Shown: positions 24,259 through 34,008 of the stretch, in pieces
How the letters are laid out: every line of letters starts with the position of its first letter
Numbering within the stretch: position 1 is the first letter of the stretch
Assembly: GCA_902363835.1 (NCBI GenBank)
Contig: CABJBM010000015.1
Location: 98,847-162,846, forward strand
DNA from: Lachnospiraceae bacterium
GTDB taxonomy: Bacteria; Bacillota; Clostridia; Lachnospirales; Lachnospiraceae
Reading direction: 5' to 3'
DNA: 64,000 nucleotides
Made by a program: the position numbers and the translations under genes
Notes under the pieces: generated by a model
Seen by the model: the letters and a program-made list of their open reading frames with translations, nothing else
Databases searched by the model: none
What the model was told of the DNA's origin: nothing

Positions 24259-25314
24259 ATGGAAGTGAATATTAAAAGCAGTTTTAAAATAAACGTAACG
24301 GTAATATCCAATGCATTTATTGATGAATATATGGCAGGAGCCAACGGTGAGTACATAAAGGAATATTTATATTTAATGCGCCATGAAGGGGAAGAAATTA
24401 CTGTTTCCATGATAGCGGATGCGTTAAACCACACAGAAGCGGATGTAGCGCGGGCCTTATCCTATTGGAAAAACGCCGGAGTCCTTGAAGAACCCCTGCC
24501 TGTAAAGCGCACTATGTCTCAGCCGGTCTCTCCCGCAGCCTCTGAGACCGCCTGTTCCGGAGCCTGTGTGGAGGAACAAAAGAAACCAGAAACCACCGGC
24601 CGCCGAACAGTCTATTCGCCTGAGAAAATAAGCAGCCTTGCCGGAGATGAGGATTTTTCCCAGCTTCTTTATATTGCCCAGAAATACATGAATAAGGTAT
24701 TCACCCAGAGGGAGTGCGAGGTATTTGCCTACCTTTATGACGGTCTTCACATGACGGTGGAGCTGTTGGAATATGTGGTGGAGTACTGTGTTCAAGGCGG
24801 CCACAGCAGCATCCGCTATATTGAAACAGTTGCCATCAGCTGGCATGAAAAAGGATTTCGAACCGTGGAGGATGCCAAGAGTTATGCCCATACCTTTACC
24901 AAGGATTCCTTTGCTGTTATGAAAGCCTTTGGATTAAATGACAGAAAACCGGGAGATATGGAGAGAGATTTTATGGACCGGTGGTTCCGGGCCTATGGAT
25001 TTACCAGGGAGCTGGTAGTTGAAGCCTGCAACAGAACGCTGGCGGCCACCCACACGCCCAGTTTCCAGTATGCTGATAAAATACTGGAGGGCTGGAAAAA
25101 GGCAGGAGTGCGCTCCATGGAAGAGGTCAGGAAGCTGGATGAGCAGTATGCGGACCGTATAAAAAGCGGGGAACATAAAACAGGTAAAAGCGGAGAAAAT
25201 AAACAAACCCAGGCCCCCAAGGGAAGGAAAGGCCAGAACCAGTTTCAGAATTTCCCTCAAAGAGAGATCGATTATGATGCCCTTGTTCTGAGGCAATTAA
25301 CAGAACGGCAATAG
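24259..25314 (+). CDS. DnaD-domain replication initiation protein (DnaB/DnaD-like)
   Basis: A 351-residue protein of the DnaB/DnaD family found in Firmicutes. The N-terminal part (1-80) looks like the DnaB N-terminal winged-helix domain. DnaD C-terminal domains are seen at about 130-200 (ERECEVFAYLYDGLHMTVELLEYVVEYC) and again near 225-295 (GFTRELVVEACNRTLAATHTPSFQYADKILEGW). The family remodels the origin and helps load DnaC helicase. AGGTGAGG precedes the ATG. The gene is followed after 34 bases by a DnaC-type loader, the usual pairing. Confidence 0.85.
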   Translation: MEVNIKSSFKINVTVISNAFIDEYMAGANGEYIKEYLYLMRHEGEEITVSMIADALNHTEADVARALSYWKNAGVLEEPLPVKRTMSQPVSPAASETACSGACVEEQKKPETTGRRTVYSPEKISSLAGDEDFSQLLYIAQKYMNKVFTQRECEVFAYLYDGLHMTVELLEYVVEYCVQGGHSSIRYIETVAISWHEKGFRTVEDAKSYAHTFTKDSFAVMKAFGLNDRKPGDMERDFMDRWFRAYGFTRELVVEACNRTLAATHTPSFQYADKILEGWKKAGVRSMEEVRKLDEQYADRIKSGEHKTGKSGENKQTQAPKGRKGQNQFQNFPQREIDYDALVLRQLTERQ

Positions 25315-25348
25315 TTTACATAAGACACCGAGAGAAATGGAGGTAATT

Positions 25349-26344
25349 ATGGCGCTGAGCAATTCACAGTACGATGCTATCATGCGGGCATATGGACAGC
25401 AACAGTTTAAAAACCGTCATGAACAGGAAGAGAGGATTGCGGAAGTATACCGGAAGATTCCGGTTATTAAGGAGCTTGATGATTTCATCAGCACCAGTGC
25501 GGTGACCAGTGCCCGCAGGCTGCTTGATGGGGATAAGGGAGCTCTTAAGGACCTCAGGAATGAAATTGCAGACTTGAGAGAGCAGAAAAGCGTGCTTTTA
25601 AAGGCAGCCGGTTTTTCCGCGGATTATATGGAGATGCGGTACCGGTGTCCGGATTGTCAGGATACGGGATATGCAGACGGGTCAAAGTGCCACTGTTTCC
25701 GCCAGTTTGAAATGAAATATCTTTACGCCCAGTCGAACATTGAACAGATCATTGCGGTAGAAAATTTCAACACATTCTCTTATGAGTATTTTGATGATAC
25801 AAGAGTGGTTTCCGTTCTTAACCGGACTGTCCGGCAATATATGGGACAGGTTGTGGAGACCTGCAAAAGCTTTGTAAGGGAATTCTCCGCGGAGCATGGG
25901 AATCTGCTGTTTACAGGCCCTACAGGGGTTGGTAAGACGTTCTTAACCAACTGCATTGCCAGGGAGCTGATTGACCGGTATTGTTCTGTAATTTACTTGT
26001 CAGCCAATGACTTATTTGAGGTGTTTTCCAAGAACCGGTTTGATTACCAGGATGAAGAGGATATGAAGGGGATGTACCAGTATATTCTGGATTGTGACCT
26101 TCTGATCATTGATGACCTGGGAACAGAACTTAATAACAGTTTTACATCTTCAGAATTGTTTTATTGCATCAATGAACGGCTTAATTCTTCCAAATCGACG
26201 ATCATCTCCACCAACCATCCCATCAATGAGCTGAGGGACCGGTATACGGAACGTGTGACTTCCAGGCTGATCAGCCGTTATACGGTGATTCCGCTTTATG
26301 GAGATGATATCCGTATCAGAAAGAAGGAAAAACGTGCGGATTAA
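25349..26344 (+). CDS. Helicase loader, DnaC/DnaI-type AAA+ ATPase
   Basis: A 331-residue loader of replicative helicase. An N-terminal helical part is followed by four cysteines, C100, C103, C114 and C116 (CPDC...CHC), a likely zinc site. The AAA+ core has Walker A GPTGVGKT at 190-197, Walker B LLIIDDLGTE, sensor 1 ISTNHP and an arginine-rich ERVTSRL segment. I chose ATG 25349 because GGAGG lies 5 bases before it; ATG 25337 overlaps that site. With the DnaD-domain gene it forms a replication-initiation pair. Confidence 0.9.
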   Translation: MALSNSQYDAIMRAYGQQQFKNRHEQEERIAEVYRKIPVIKELDDFISTSAVTSARRLLDGDKGALKDLRNEIADLREQKSVLLKAAGFSADYMEMRYRCPDCQDTGYADGSKCHCFRQFEMKYLYAQSNIEQIIAVENFNTFSYEYFDDTRVVSVLNRTVRQYMGQVVETCKSFVREFSAEHGNLLFTGPTGVGKTFLTNCIARELIDRYCSVIYLSANDLFEVFSKNRFDYQDEEDMKGMYQYILDCDLLIIDDLGTELNNSFTSSELFYCINERLNSSKSTIISTNHPINELRDRYTERVTSRLISRYTVIPLYGDDIRIRKKEKRAD

Positions 26345-26351
26345 CTTAAAA

Positions 26352-26390
26352 TCCAGGTAGCCTTTGTGTAATAAGGCTCCTGGACTTTCT
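26352..26390 (+). terminator. Intrinsic terminator between dnaC-like gene and protease gene
   Basis: TCCAGG-AGCCTT pairs with AAGGCT-CCTGGA over an 8-nt loop, followed by CTTTCTGTTTTC. It lies between convergent genes and may also act on the minus strand. Confidence 0.7.
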
Positions 26391-26431
26391 GTTTTCTGTG
26401 TTATATTGATTTGACCCTTTCCCGGCTGATG

Positions 26432-28105
26432 TTAAATACTGGCAAGCCGTTCAAAAAGTCTGTTCACCTCCACCTGCCCATATCCCCATATGTTATTGGG
26501 ATAAGTATATGTGCTGCTGCGGGTCGCTCCGCTCACTAAGAGACGGTTGACATTATTTCCGGTCATTCTGGGATAATTTCCTCTGACAATAGCCCATTCA
26601 AGAACCATGGCAACAATTCCTGCCGTATGAGCTGCCGACGCTCCGGTACCTGTCACAGTCCCGTACATGCCCCCCGGGACTGCACAGGTAAGCTGGTAGC
26701 CCGGTGCGGCCAGGTCAGGTTTGATCTCACCGGTTCTTGTATAACCCCTGCTGGACTCCGTCAGTATGCTGTCATTTAAATCATTGTAACCGGCTACAGT
26801 CAGCTGATGCCTTCCATTTCCCGGAGAGGTCAGGGTGGTATCAGGATTTGAATTAAGGAAATACGTCTCTCTTGTGATTAAGTCTCCGGAAGGCAGCCAG
26901 GAATGAAAGGAAAAGGGTTCGCTTTCAATGTTCTGGACCCGCAGATACCAGATTCCCGGAAGGAGATTATTAAAGCGCAGAAGAATGAGCTGATCTCCGG
27001 TTTCTTCTTCAAATATGACGTTGTTGACGTAAATGGTGGTCTGGTTAAATATAAAACTGAACCTTCTGCATTGATTGAAGGCCGGGAAAACGGGCTGAGT
27101 GGATTCACGGTTTGGAGAGGAGATATCTACGGAAAGCCTGGCCGGAGCATATGACCATATTTCCATGGAAAACATTTTATCATTGCTCCCCACTCTTAAC
27201 TCAAAATCATTGTAGTAAGGCGCCCCGGTAGTTGCATTAAAATAATGTCTCTGACTGTTTCCTTCATTGCCGGCAGAAACACATACTCCGATTCCAGGCA
27301 GCAATGAGAGGTAATCTATGTAGCTGTCAATGGAGCTTCTGCCGTCATGGCCTCCCTGACTGCTTCCAAGGGCAATGCATACCACAAGGGGCTGGTTAAA
27401 CCGTTCTGAAACCTGAACAGCATAACGGATGCCCAGTATGATATCGGATTCCTGATAGCAGAGTGCGTTTTCCGGAACAAAAAATATCTGTTTTAAATTT
27501 TGTTTTGCCTCTTTTAATTTTATGATTACAAGATCGGCCTGGGGCACGACGCCTGAAAAGGCTTCAGAAACATTTGGGCTGCCGGCCAGAACGCTGGCCA
27601 TGGCGGTTCCATGTCCGTTGGTATCTGTTGTGGGGACAAGGGATAAAGGGGCTTCTGAACTTAATGCGGCATTGATTTGATCCCTGCTGTATTCTGAACC
27701 AAATGTAAAGGTCTCGGGAATTGTACCGCTTTGTTCTGTCTGGTCCCACATGGTGAGAATGCGGGATGTACCGTCATTGTACTTAAATGCAGGATGCTGG
27801 TAGTCAATTCCCGTATCTATGACAGCTACCAGGACCCTGGTTCCGAACAGGGCAAGATAAGGGTTCCTTTGAACCGTTGCGATGCCTGATTTTTCCAGGC
27901 TGACCGTAGAAGTGAGTGTGTAGAGGGACGGAAAGCTGTTATAGGGATGCCGGCCTAAATCACAGGGGTCTACGTTGGTGACAGGAATGTGCAAAAGAGA
28001 ATCCCTTATATCCAAATAGGTGATATTATTTCCAGTATCATAGGAAGGAGCCAGAGTATTGCTGATAATTAAGTCATAATAATTATTATCTAAAATTTTC
28101 GACAA
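26432..28105 (-). CDS. S8-family serine protease (subtilase, Csp-like)
   Basis: A 557-residue subtilase with an intact catalytic triad: D97 in VAVIDTGID, H165 in NGHGTAMASV and S490 in GTGASAAHTAG, plus the oxyanion Asn in SAGNEG. A ~200-residue beta-rich insert separates the His and Ser blocks, as in the CspA/B/C proteases of Clostridia. No signal peptide is seen. I chose the TTG at 28105, 7 bases after GGGAGG; the ATG at 28135 lies upstream of that site. Csp proteases activate the spore-cortex lytic enzyme during germination, so a germination role is possible but not shown. Confidence 0.87.
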   Translation of the reverse strand: MSKILDNNYYDLIISNTLAPSYDTGNNITYLDIRDSLLHIPVTNVDPCDLGRHPYNSFPSLYTLTSTVSLEKSGIATVQRNPYLALFGTRVLVAVIDTGIDYQHPAFKYNDGTSRILTMWDQTEQSGTIPETFTFGSEYSRDQINAALSSEAPLSLVPTTDTNGHGTAMASVLAGSPNVSEAFSGVVPQADLVIIKLKEAKQNLKQIFFVPENALCYQESDIILGIRYAVQVSERFNQPLVVCIALGSSQGGHDGRSSIDSYIDYLSLLPGIGVCVSAGNEGNSQRHYFNATTGAPYYNDFELRVGSNDKMFSMEIWSYAPARLSVDISSPNRESTQPVFPAFNQCRRFSFIFNQTTIYVNNVIFEEETGDQLILLRFNNLLPGIWYLRVQNIESEPFSFHSWLPSGDLITRETYFLNSNPDTTLTSPGNGRHQLTVAGYNDLNDSILTESSRGYTRTGEIKPDLAAPGYQLTCAVPGGMYGTVTGTGASAAHTAGIVAMVLEWAIVRGNYPRMTGNNVNRLLVSGATRSSTYTYPNNIWGYGQVEVNRLFERLASI

Positions 28106-28270
28106 GATTAATCCTCCCTGTTTTAAATGGTACATAATACATTTTATGCGGAAAAATATCTATTATGAGAATCTCATGGAGCATTGGTCCCAACCGTAAG
28201 AAATTAGCAGTTGCAACAAGAGGGGACAAAGGTTACAATGAGAGAAAGAGTCCTAATCGCACCGTTTAAC

Positions 28271-28299
28271 TTGACTATTTCCGCACATAATGTTATAAA
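28271..28299 (+). promoter_or_regulatory. SigA-type promoter for the PRPP synthetase gene
   Basis: TTGACT (28271-28276) and TATAAA (28294-28299) are 17 bases apart, about 40 bases before the start codon. Confidence 0.65.
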
Positions 28300-28341
28300 A
28301 GAACCGTTGCATTGTATTAGGATACGTTGGAGGAGAGAAGA

Positions 28342-29520
28342 ATGCTTTACGAAGAAAAGACGATAGAAACCATTCCAGTAGGTCCGCTGGGTTTGATACC
28401 GTTAAAAAGCTGCAAGGATTTAGGAGACAGGGTCAATGATTACCTTGTGGAATGGAGACAGGAGAGGGAGAGCGAGCACAAGTCTACCATCGCTTTTTCA
28501 GGCTATCAGAGGGATTCCTATATTATCGGAGCCAGCACGCCAAGGTTTGGAACTGGTGAGGCCAAGGGTTCCCTGCATGAATCTGTACGTGGCGATGACC
28601 TTTATTTCATGGTAGATGTGTGTAACTACAGCCTTACCTATTCCCTTTGCGGAATGACCAACCATATGTCCCCTGATGATCACTTTCAGGATTTGAAGCG
28701 TCTTATTGCTGCATCGGCAGGAAAGGCCCGCCGTATCAATGTGATCATGCCTTTCTTATACGAAAGCAGACAGCATAAGAGATCCAGCAGAGAATCCTTA
28801 GACTGTGCCTTAGCGCTTCGGGAGCTGGTGAACATGGGAGTTGAGAACATTATTACCTTTGATGCCCATGATCCAAGAGTGCAGAATGCCATTCCTTTAA
28901 AGGGGTTTGAAACCGTTCAGCCCATTTACCAGTTCATTAAATATTTACTGAAGGTAGAAAAAAAGCTGGATATTGACAGTGAACATATGATGGTCATCAG
29001 CCCGGATGAGGGAGGTATGGGACGCGCCGTGTTCTTTGCCAATGTTCTTGGCCTTGACATGGGGATGTTCTATAAACGCCGGGATTATACCCAGATTGTC
29101 AACGGGCGCAACCCTATTGTTGCTCATGAATTTCTGGGAAGCAGCGTAGAAGGCAAGGATGTGATCATTGTTGACGACATGATCTCTTCCGGCGAAAGCA
29201 TGCTGGATGTGGCCAAGGAGCTTAAGAGAAGAAAGGCCAGGAAAGTATTCGTTTGTTCCACCTTTGGTCTCTTTACCAACGGCCTTGCAAAGTTTGATGA
29301 ATACTATGAGAACGGGTTTATTGACAGGATCCTTACCACCAACCTGGTATATCAGACCCCTGATCTTTTATCCAGACCATACTACATCAATGTTGATATG
29401 AGCAAATACATTGCGCTGATCATAGATAATTTAAACCATGACGCTTCCTTAAGCGAGCTTCTGAATCCTACTATCAGAATCAACCGGCTTTTAGAGCGTT
29501 ACCGCGCAGGTGACAGGTAA
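28342..29520 (+). CDS. prs: Ribose-phosphate pyrophosphokinase (long form)
   Basis: A 392-residue PRPP synthetase-family protein. The PRPP-binding loop is VIIVDDMISSGESM; NVIMPFLYESRQHKRSSRESL matches the ATP-binding flexible loop, and ITFDAHDPRVQNAIP matches the region with catalytic His. It makes PRPP from ribose 5-phosphate and ATP for nucleotide, His and Trp synthesis. It is about 70 residues longer than the usual ~315-residue enzyme, with extra sequence at the N-terminus and in the middle, a form seen in Lachnospiraceae. ATG 28342 follows GGAGGAGAG; a TTG at 28327 lies before that site. Confidence 0.88.
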   Translation: MLYEEKTIETIPVGPLGLIPLKSCKDLGDRVNDYLVEWRQERESEHKSTIAFSGYQRDSYIIGASTPRFGTGEAKGSLHESVRGDDLYFMVDVCNYSLTYSLCGMTNHMSPDDHFQDLKRLIAASAGKARRINVIMPFLYESRQHKRSSRESLDCALALRELVNMGVENIITFDAHDPRVQNAIPLKGFETVQPIYQFIKYLLKVEKKLDIDSEHMMVISPDEGGMGRAVFFANVLGLDMGMFYKRRDYTQIVNGRNPIVAHEFLGSSVEGKDVIIVDDMISSGESMLDVAKELKRRKARKVFVCSTFGLFTNGLAKFDEYYENGFIDRILTTNLVYQTPDLLSRPYYINVDMSKYIALIIDNLNHDASLSELLNPTIRINRLLERYRAGDR

Positions 29521-29530
29521 AGCAGGGCAT

Positions 29531-30829
29531 ATGGAACGATTATCAAAGCAGAAGCTGGTCTTAGTGGGCCTTACACTTTTCTCCATGTTTTTTGGGGCGG
29601 GAAATCTTATTTTTCCGCCCTATTTGGGCGCTTTAGCAGGAACCAATACCTGGATCGCCATGACAGGCTTTGCTGTGACGGCCATTGGGTTTCCGGTTCT
29701 TGGCGTGGTTGCGGTGGCCCGGTCAGGAGGTCTTGATAAGCTGGCAGGCCGGGTTCATCCCAAATTTGCATTTGTTTTTACACTGCTTATTTATTTATCC
29801 ATAGGTCCCTGTCTGGCCATTCCAAGGACTGCCAGCACCTCCTTTGAGATGGCGGTGGTCCCTTTTTTAAAAGCAGAAGGCTCTGGAGCGCTCGCCCAAT
29901 TCCTTTATTCCGTCTTTTTCTTTGCCATTGCCTTTGCCGTATCGTTAAAGCCGGATCAATTGACGGACCGTCTGGGGAAAATACTGACTCCCTGCCTTCT
30001 TACTCTGATTGTGGTGATATTTGCAGGCTGTATGATCCATCCGGCAGGCTCCTACGGGGCGCCGGCAAAGGCATATGGGACGAATCCCTTTGTAAAAGGA
30101 TTTCTTGAGGGGTATCTGACCATGGACACCATTGCCGCCCTGAATTTTGGAATCATCATTTCCCTGAATGTTCAGGCAATGGGGATCAGGAGGGAGGCTT
30201 CTGTGGTCAGGGAGACCATTGGCGCAGGTTTTATCGCAGGAGGCGTTCTTCTTCTGGTATACAGCGCTCTGGCTCATGTAGGGGCCGTTACAGGCGGCAC
30301 AATGGGATCAGGGGAAAACGGTGCCCAGACCCTAAACCAGGCGGTACGGTTTTTATATGGGAATGCAGGGCTTATGATGCTGGCCGCCATTTTCTTTATT
30401 GCCTGTTTAAATACCTGTATCGGCCTTATCAGTTGCTGCAGCAGGTATTTCAGCACCATTGTACCCAAGGTGGGGTATGGTGCATGGGCCTTCCTTTTTG
30501 CTCTGGTGAGCCTGGTCATTTCCAATATTGGCCTTAACAGGATATTGGAGGTCTCTGTTCCGGTGTTAAATGCCATTTATCCGGTAGCAATCGTTCTCAT
30601 CCTTCTGTCCTTTGGTTTCCGGGACGGGAAGAAGTGGAATGGGGTTTATGTCTGCTCCATTGGCTTCACCGGGATTGCCAGTGTGCTTTTAGCCCTGGAA
30701 CAGGCAGGCCTTGGCTTTTTAAATGCCGGACTTTCTAAGCTTCCTCTTTATGATATGGGGCTTGGCTGGATAGGGCCGGCCATTGCAGGAATTGCTGCCG
30801 GTGTTTTAGCCCGGTATTGCCGGAAATAG
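29531..30829 (+). CDS. brnQ: Branched-chain amino acid transporter BrnQ
   Basis: A 432-residue membrane protein of the LIVCS family, a sodium- or proton-driven importer of leucine, isoleucine and valine. The N-terminal signature KLVLVGLTLFSMFFGAGNLIF, followed by PPYLG, is diagnostic, and about 12 hydrophobic segments follow. ATG 29531 begins the family sequence; a GTG at 29510 overlaps the prs end but has no ribosome-binding site. The gene follows prs by 10 bases and is closed by a terminator. Confidence 0.92.
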   Translation: MERLSKQKLVLVGLTLFSMFFGAGNLIFPPYLGALAGTNTWIAMTGFAVTAIGFPVLGVVAVARSGGLDKLAGRVHPKFAFVFTLLIYLSIGPCLAIPRTASTSFEMAVVPFLKAEGSGALAQFLYSVFFFAIAFAVSLKPDQLTDRLGKILTPCLLTLIVVIFAGCMIHPAGSYGAPAKAYGTNPFVKGFLEGYLTMDTIAALNFGIIISLNVQAMGIRREASVVRETIGAGFIAGGVLLLVYSALAHVGAVTGGTMGSGENGAQTLNQAVRFLYGNAGLMMLAAIFFIACLNTCIGLISCCSRYFSTIVPKVGYGAWAFLFALVSLVISNIGLNRILEVSVPVLNAIYPVAIVLILLSFGFRDGKKWNGVYVCSIGFTGIASVLLALEQAGLGFLNAGLSKLPLYDMGLGWIGPAIAGIAAGVLARYCRK

Positions 30830-30875
30830 GAACTTATAGGAAAACAGGAACTGGCAGCAGAATAGAAACTGATAG

Positions 30876-30930
30876 AAAAAAAGACCGTCATGGCGGCTGG
30901 AGATCAATCCGGCATGACAGTCTTTTTTTT
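30876..30930 (+). terminator. Intrinsic terminator of brnQ
   Basis: AAAGAC-GTCATG pairs with CATGAC-GTCTTT, and eight T residues follow. A-rich sequence on the other side suggests it may also end the convergent minus-strand transcript. Confidence 0.85.
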
Positions 30931-30949
30931 ATTAAAGTATTTTATGTGA

Positions 30950-32812
30950 TTAAATTTCTACCAGATGATAAGGAATCAGGTTCGCTGTCAGCATCTGGGC
31001 TTCCCGCTGATGGCAGGTGAAGATGATGACCTGGTCGGAATAAGTGTTTACCAGCCATCTTAGGGCAGTCCTAAGCCTGTCATCATCATACAGCACAAAG
31101 CTGTCGTCAAATATGAACGGCATTCGTTCTGTGCCCTGCTGAATTAAGGTGGCTGCGGCCAGACGGAGGGCAAGATATACCTGGTCCATGGTCCCGCTGC
31201 TGACCTGTTCCAAAGGAACCAGTTTGGTTTTTGTATTCAAAAAGACATTCAGGTTCTCATCTACGCTCATGCTGGTATAGATTCCACCTGTGATCCCTGC
31301 GATGAGATCAGAGGCTGTTTTATTCAGATATAAGCCAAAGGAATCCCGGATGGAGGAGGAGAGGGCGGTCATGGTTTCCAAGGCTAAGTCAATGGCAGAA
31401 ATCTCTTCCCGGATCCGGTCATTCTCCGTCAGGATGTGTTTAAGCCCTTCTGCCTGGGTCTTGCAGTTTGACAGATGTTCCAGCTTCTTTTCCAGTTCCC
31501 ACTGGCTTTTTTGCTGCTTTTCAATGGATTCCCCGCAGTTCTCCTGTTTTTTTGAAAGCTCCTCAAGTTCTGCCGCCTTCTGTGTGACCACAGCCTCGGA
31601 TTTGGAAACCGCAGAACATAATCGGGTAAATTCCGCCATTCTCGTCTGAAATGCCGAAAGCGCTTCCGGGCTGATATCGGTGTTTCCCAGATGCCTGGAA
31701 AGGATCTCCTGCAGAATTTTGGCGCTCATCTCCATGTCCTTTTGGCTGTGCCTCAGCCGCAGAAACAGGATCAGACCGATCAGGTAGAAGATGGTGGCAG
31801 CTCCGATAAAAATGCCAAGCAAAAGGAGGAGGTCAAGGCCATAGTAAGCGGTAAAGTAATTTGCCTCCCCCAGATAGTAAAGGACTCCTGTGCCGCATAA
31901 AAGCAGGGTCGCAATGACCAGAGAAAGGATGGAGCAGATCTTTCTCGGCTTTTTATTGCAGGCATCTCTGGCTTCCGTGTATTCCTCATAGCTTTCCTGG
32001 GCTTTTGTCAGACAGGCGTTAATGGAGGCCTGGTCGGAAAAATGGTTGCTTGCCAGTACCTGCCTTCCCCTTGCAGCTTTTTGAAGGAGTTCTTCTTTTT
32101 CTTTCTGACGTTCCTCCATGGAAACCTTAAGATGAGAGCGGAGCTTCTGGTATTCCTGAATCTGGTTTTCATATTCCGGAGATGAGATTTCCTTTTCCGT
32201 GTTGCGGATCTCACTTAATAAAGAGGTGTAAGTGCGGGCTGCCTCCGGAACCATCTGGGATTCCAGCGCCTTTCTCTGGGACTTTAAAAAGGCAGCGGCT
32301 TTGGTGATATTAAGGGCCAGGTTTCCCGTGGTGTTTAAGTTGGCTATGTAATTTTTAAGCTCAGAAACCATGCCTTCATCGGTAGCGCTTTTCAGCTGGC
32401 TGATGCTCACGGTGTTGATGTAAGCGGATTCGCTTAAGCCGCATAATAAGTCGTCTAAAAATGCCTTTGTGGGTTCTATCTCCCGCCCGGCAGTTTCATC
32501 TACGATCTTAAATTCTTTTTTATTCTTCTGAAAGGTCCGTTCGATCCGGTAAATGTGATCCTTATGCTCTAACCGTATCTGCCCTTCATAAGTGCCGCTG
32601 TTTTCCCAGGGTTCGTACTTGGTGTAAAGATCATTCCTGGATGCCCGGCCTCTCTGGCGTTCAATTCCGAAAAGCATTCCCCGGATAAACGTATGAATGG
32701 TGGATTTTCCAGCCTCATTCTTGCCATATACAATGTTTAACCCATTCCGGAAGGTAAGGTTTCTGCCATGGAATTTTCCAAAACCATTGATATAGAGATC
32801 AATTATTTTCAT
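30950..32812 (-). CDS. SbcC/YhaN-like AAA ATPase
   Basis: A 620-residue SMC/Rad50-type ATPase. Walker A is YGKNEAGKSTIH near residue 30. Predicted coiled-coil stretches (about 190-245 and 370-460) flank a hydrophobic double segment (about 290-350) that looks like two membrane helices. The C-terminal part has the signature VSSGTMDQVYLALRLA and Walker B PFIFDDSFVLYDD. The nuclease partner lies just upstream (4-base gap), as in SbcDC and YhaON. The membrane-like segment makes it closer to YhaN than SbcC. A role in DNA end processing is inferred from the pair. Confidence 0.85.
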   Translation of the reverse strand: MKIIDLYINGFGKFHGRNLTFRNGLNIVYGKNEAGKSTIHTFIRGMLFGIERQRGRASRNDLYTKYEPWENSGTYEGQIRLEHKDHIYRIERTFQKNKKEFKIVDETAGREIEPTKAFLDDLLCGLSESAYINTVSISQLKSATDEGMVSELKNYIANLNTTGNLALNITKAAAFLKSQRKALESQMVPEAARTYTSLLSEIRNTEKEISSPEYENQIQEYQKLRSHLKVSMEERQKEKEELLQKAARGRQVLASNHFSDQASINACLTKAQESYEEYTEARDACNKKPRKICSILSLVIATLLLCGTGVLYYLGEANYFTAYYGLDLLLLLGIFIGAATIFYLIGLILFLRLRHSQKDMEMSAKILQEILSRHLGNTDISPEALSAFQTRMAEFTRLCSAVSKSEAVVTQKAAELEELSKKQENCGESIEKQQKSQWELEKKLEHLSNCKTQAEGLKHILTENDRIREEISAIDLALETMTALSSSIRDSFGLYLNKTASDLIAGITGGIYTSMSVDENLNVFLNTKTKLVPLEQVSSGTMDQVYLALRLAAATLIQQGTERMPFIFDDSFVLYDDDRLRTALRWLVNTYSDQVIIFTCHQREAQMLTANLIPYHLVEI

Positions 32813-32816
32813 GGAG

Positions 32817-33887
32817 TCAGCTCCTTTCGTCCGTTGTACGAAGCAATGCGTTGATGCCGTAATGAAGGGCCTTTTTTTCCACCGGGCTCATCTCCGGTTT
32901 TTGAAGGGCCTGGATAAAGAAGCCGATCATGTCACTGGGATGTTCGGCGAACAATGCGGAAAAGTCATACTGAGGCTCAGATTCGTCAATGATTTCCATG
33001 ATCTTAAACCGGGTGGAAAGCATCTCTAAGTCAAAGGAAATATCCGGGTCCCTCATGCCTCTGATCCGGAACCTGAATATGTTTTCAGGACCCCGGTTCT
33101 GGATTTCCTGGGTGATCTTCATGGCAAGTTCCGTGTTGGTAGTGGCGGTTGTCACGTTGACGGCCAGGGAGATGTACTGAAGCCTTGCCATTGGGATGAA
33201 CTTTAAGGAAGTCACCATACGGGTCACCTCATTGATTTCTCCCACCATCATGCCGTGCTGGCCGGATTCTGTCTTGTCCAGAGGTTCCAGGGAACCGGAA
33301 AATGCCATGCGGTTTTCCAAAAGGATCTCAGGCCGGTGGATGTGCCCCATGGCAATGTAGGAAAAGTCCAGATTGGCCATGGCCCCCTTGTCAAAGGGGA
33401 TGTGGTTGGCATCGCCGCCATGGCCTAAAAGGACGTGGATGCGTCCGTTATTCGGCACTTTTAAATGGTCAAGGCGGTTTTCCGGGATCTCTGCCGAATG
33501 GTAGCTGAAGCCGTAAACTTCCGTATTAATGTCCTTAAAGTAAACGCATTCCAGTTCCTCTCCCATGAGATAAGACACATTGGGAGCCCAGGTAAAGCTT
33601 AAAAGGGCGGAGTTGCTCCGGATGCGGTCATGGTTGCCGGCAATGATGATCACATGGACGCTTGGTATGGTGGAAAAAAGATAGTTTACTTCTTTTAAAT
33701 CCCTTGCCAGGGGCTGCCGGTGAAATAAGTCTCCGGAAATAAAGAGGCAATTGGCTTCCAAAGCTTTTGCCTGGCTCACCGCCCTTGCAAAGGTGTCCTT
33801 AATGTCCTGATACCGTTCCCTGCTCCATGGCTTGTCGCTGTCCGGGCTCATGCCCCAGTGGACATCTGCAATATGTATGAATTTCAT
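32817..33887 (-). CDS. SbcD/YhaO-like metallophosphoesterase (DNA nuclease subunit)
   Basis: A 356-residue calcineurin-like phosphoesterase with all family motifs: IHIADVHWG, ISGDLFHR, IIAGNHDR, LLGHGGDAN and MGHIHRPE. These supply the two-metal site of Mre11/SbcD nucleases. ATG 33887 is 8 bases after GAGG and starts the conserved MKFIHIADVH. It is the first gene of the pair with the SbcC-like ATPase. A C-terminal region of ~90 residues probably binds the ATPase partner. Confidence 0.88.
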   Translation of the reverse strand: MKFIHIADVHWGMSPDSDKPWSRERYQDIKDTFARAVSQAKALEANCLFISGDLFHRQPLARDLKEVNYLFSTIPSVHVIIIAGNHDRIRSNSALLSFTWAPNVSYLMGEELECVYFKDINTEVYGFSYHSAEIPENRLDHLKVPNNGRIHVLLGHGGDANHIPFDKGAMANLDFSYIAMGHIHRPEILLENRMAFSGSLEPLDKTESGQHGMMVGEINEVTRMVTSLKFIPMARLQYISLAVNVTTATTNTELAMKITQEIQNRGPENIFRFRIRGMRDPDISFDLEMLSTRFKIMEIIDESEPQYDFSALFAEHPSDMIGFFIQALQKPEMSPVEKKALHYGINALLRTTDERS

Positions 33888-33951
33888 TGTCATTACCTCA
33901 CTGGTCCTCTGCACAAATGGTTACAATTCAGCTATATCATCTGTTTTTCAT

Positions 33952-34001
33952 AGTTGAAATGAAACCACAAATTCCCCGCCGGTAAGGAAGGGAATTTGTG
34001 G
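33952..34001 (-). terminator. Intrinsic terminator of asnS
   Basis: On the minus strand, CCACAAATTCCC pairs with GGGAATTTGTGG (12 bp) over a 13-nt loop and is followed by TTTCATTTC. Confidence 0.75.
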
Positions 34002-34008
34002 TACAGGA

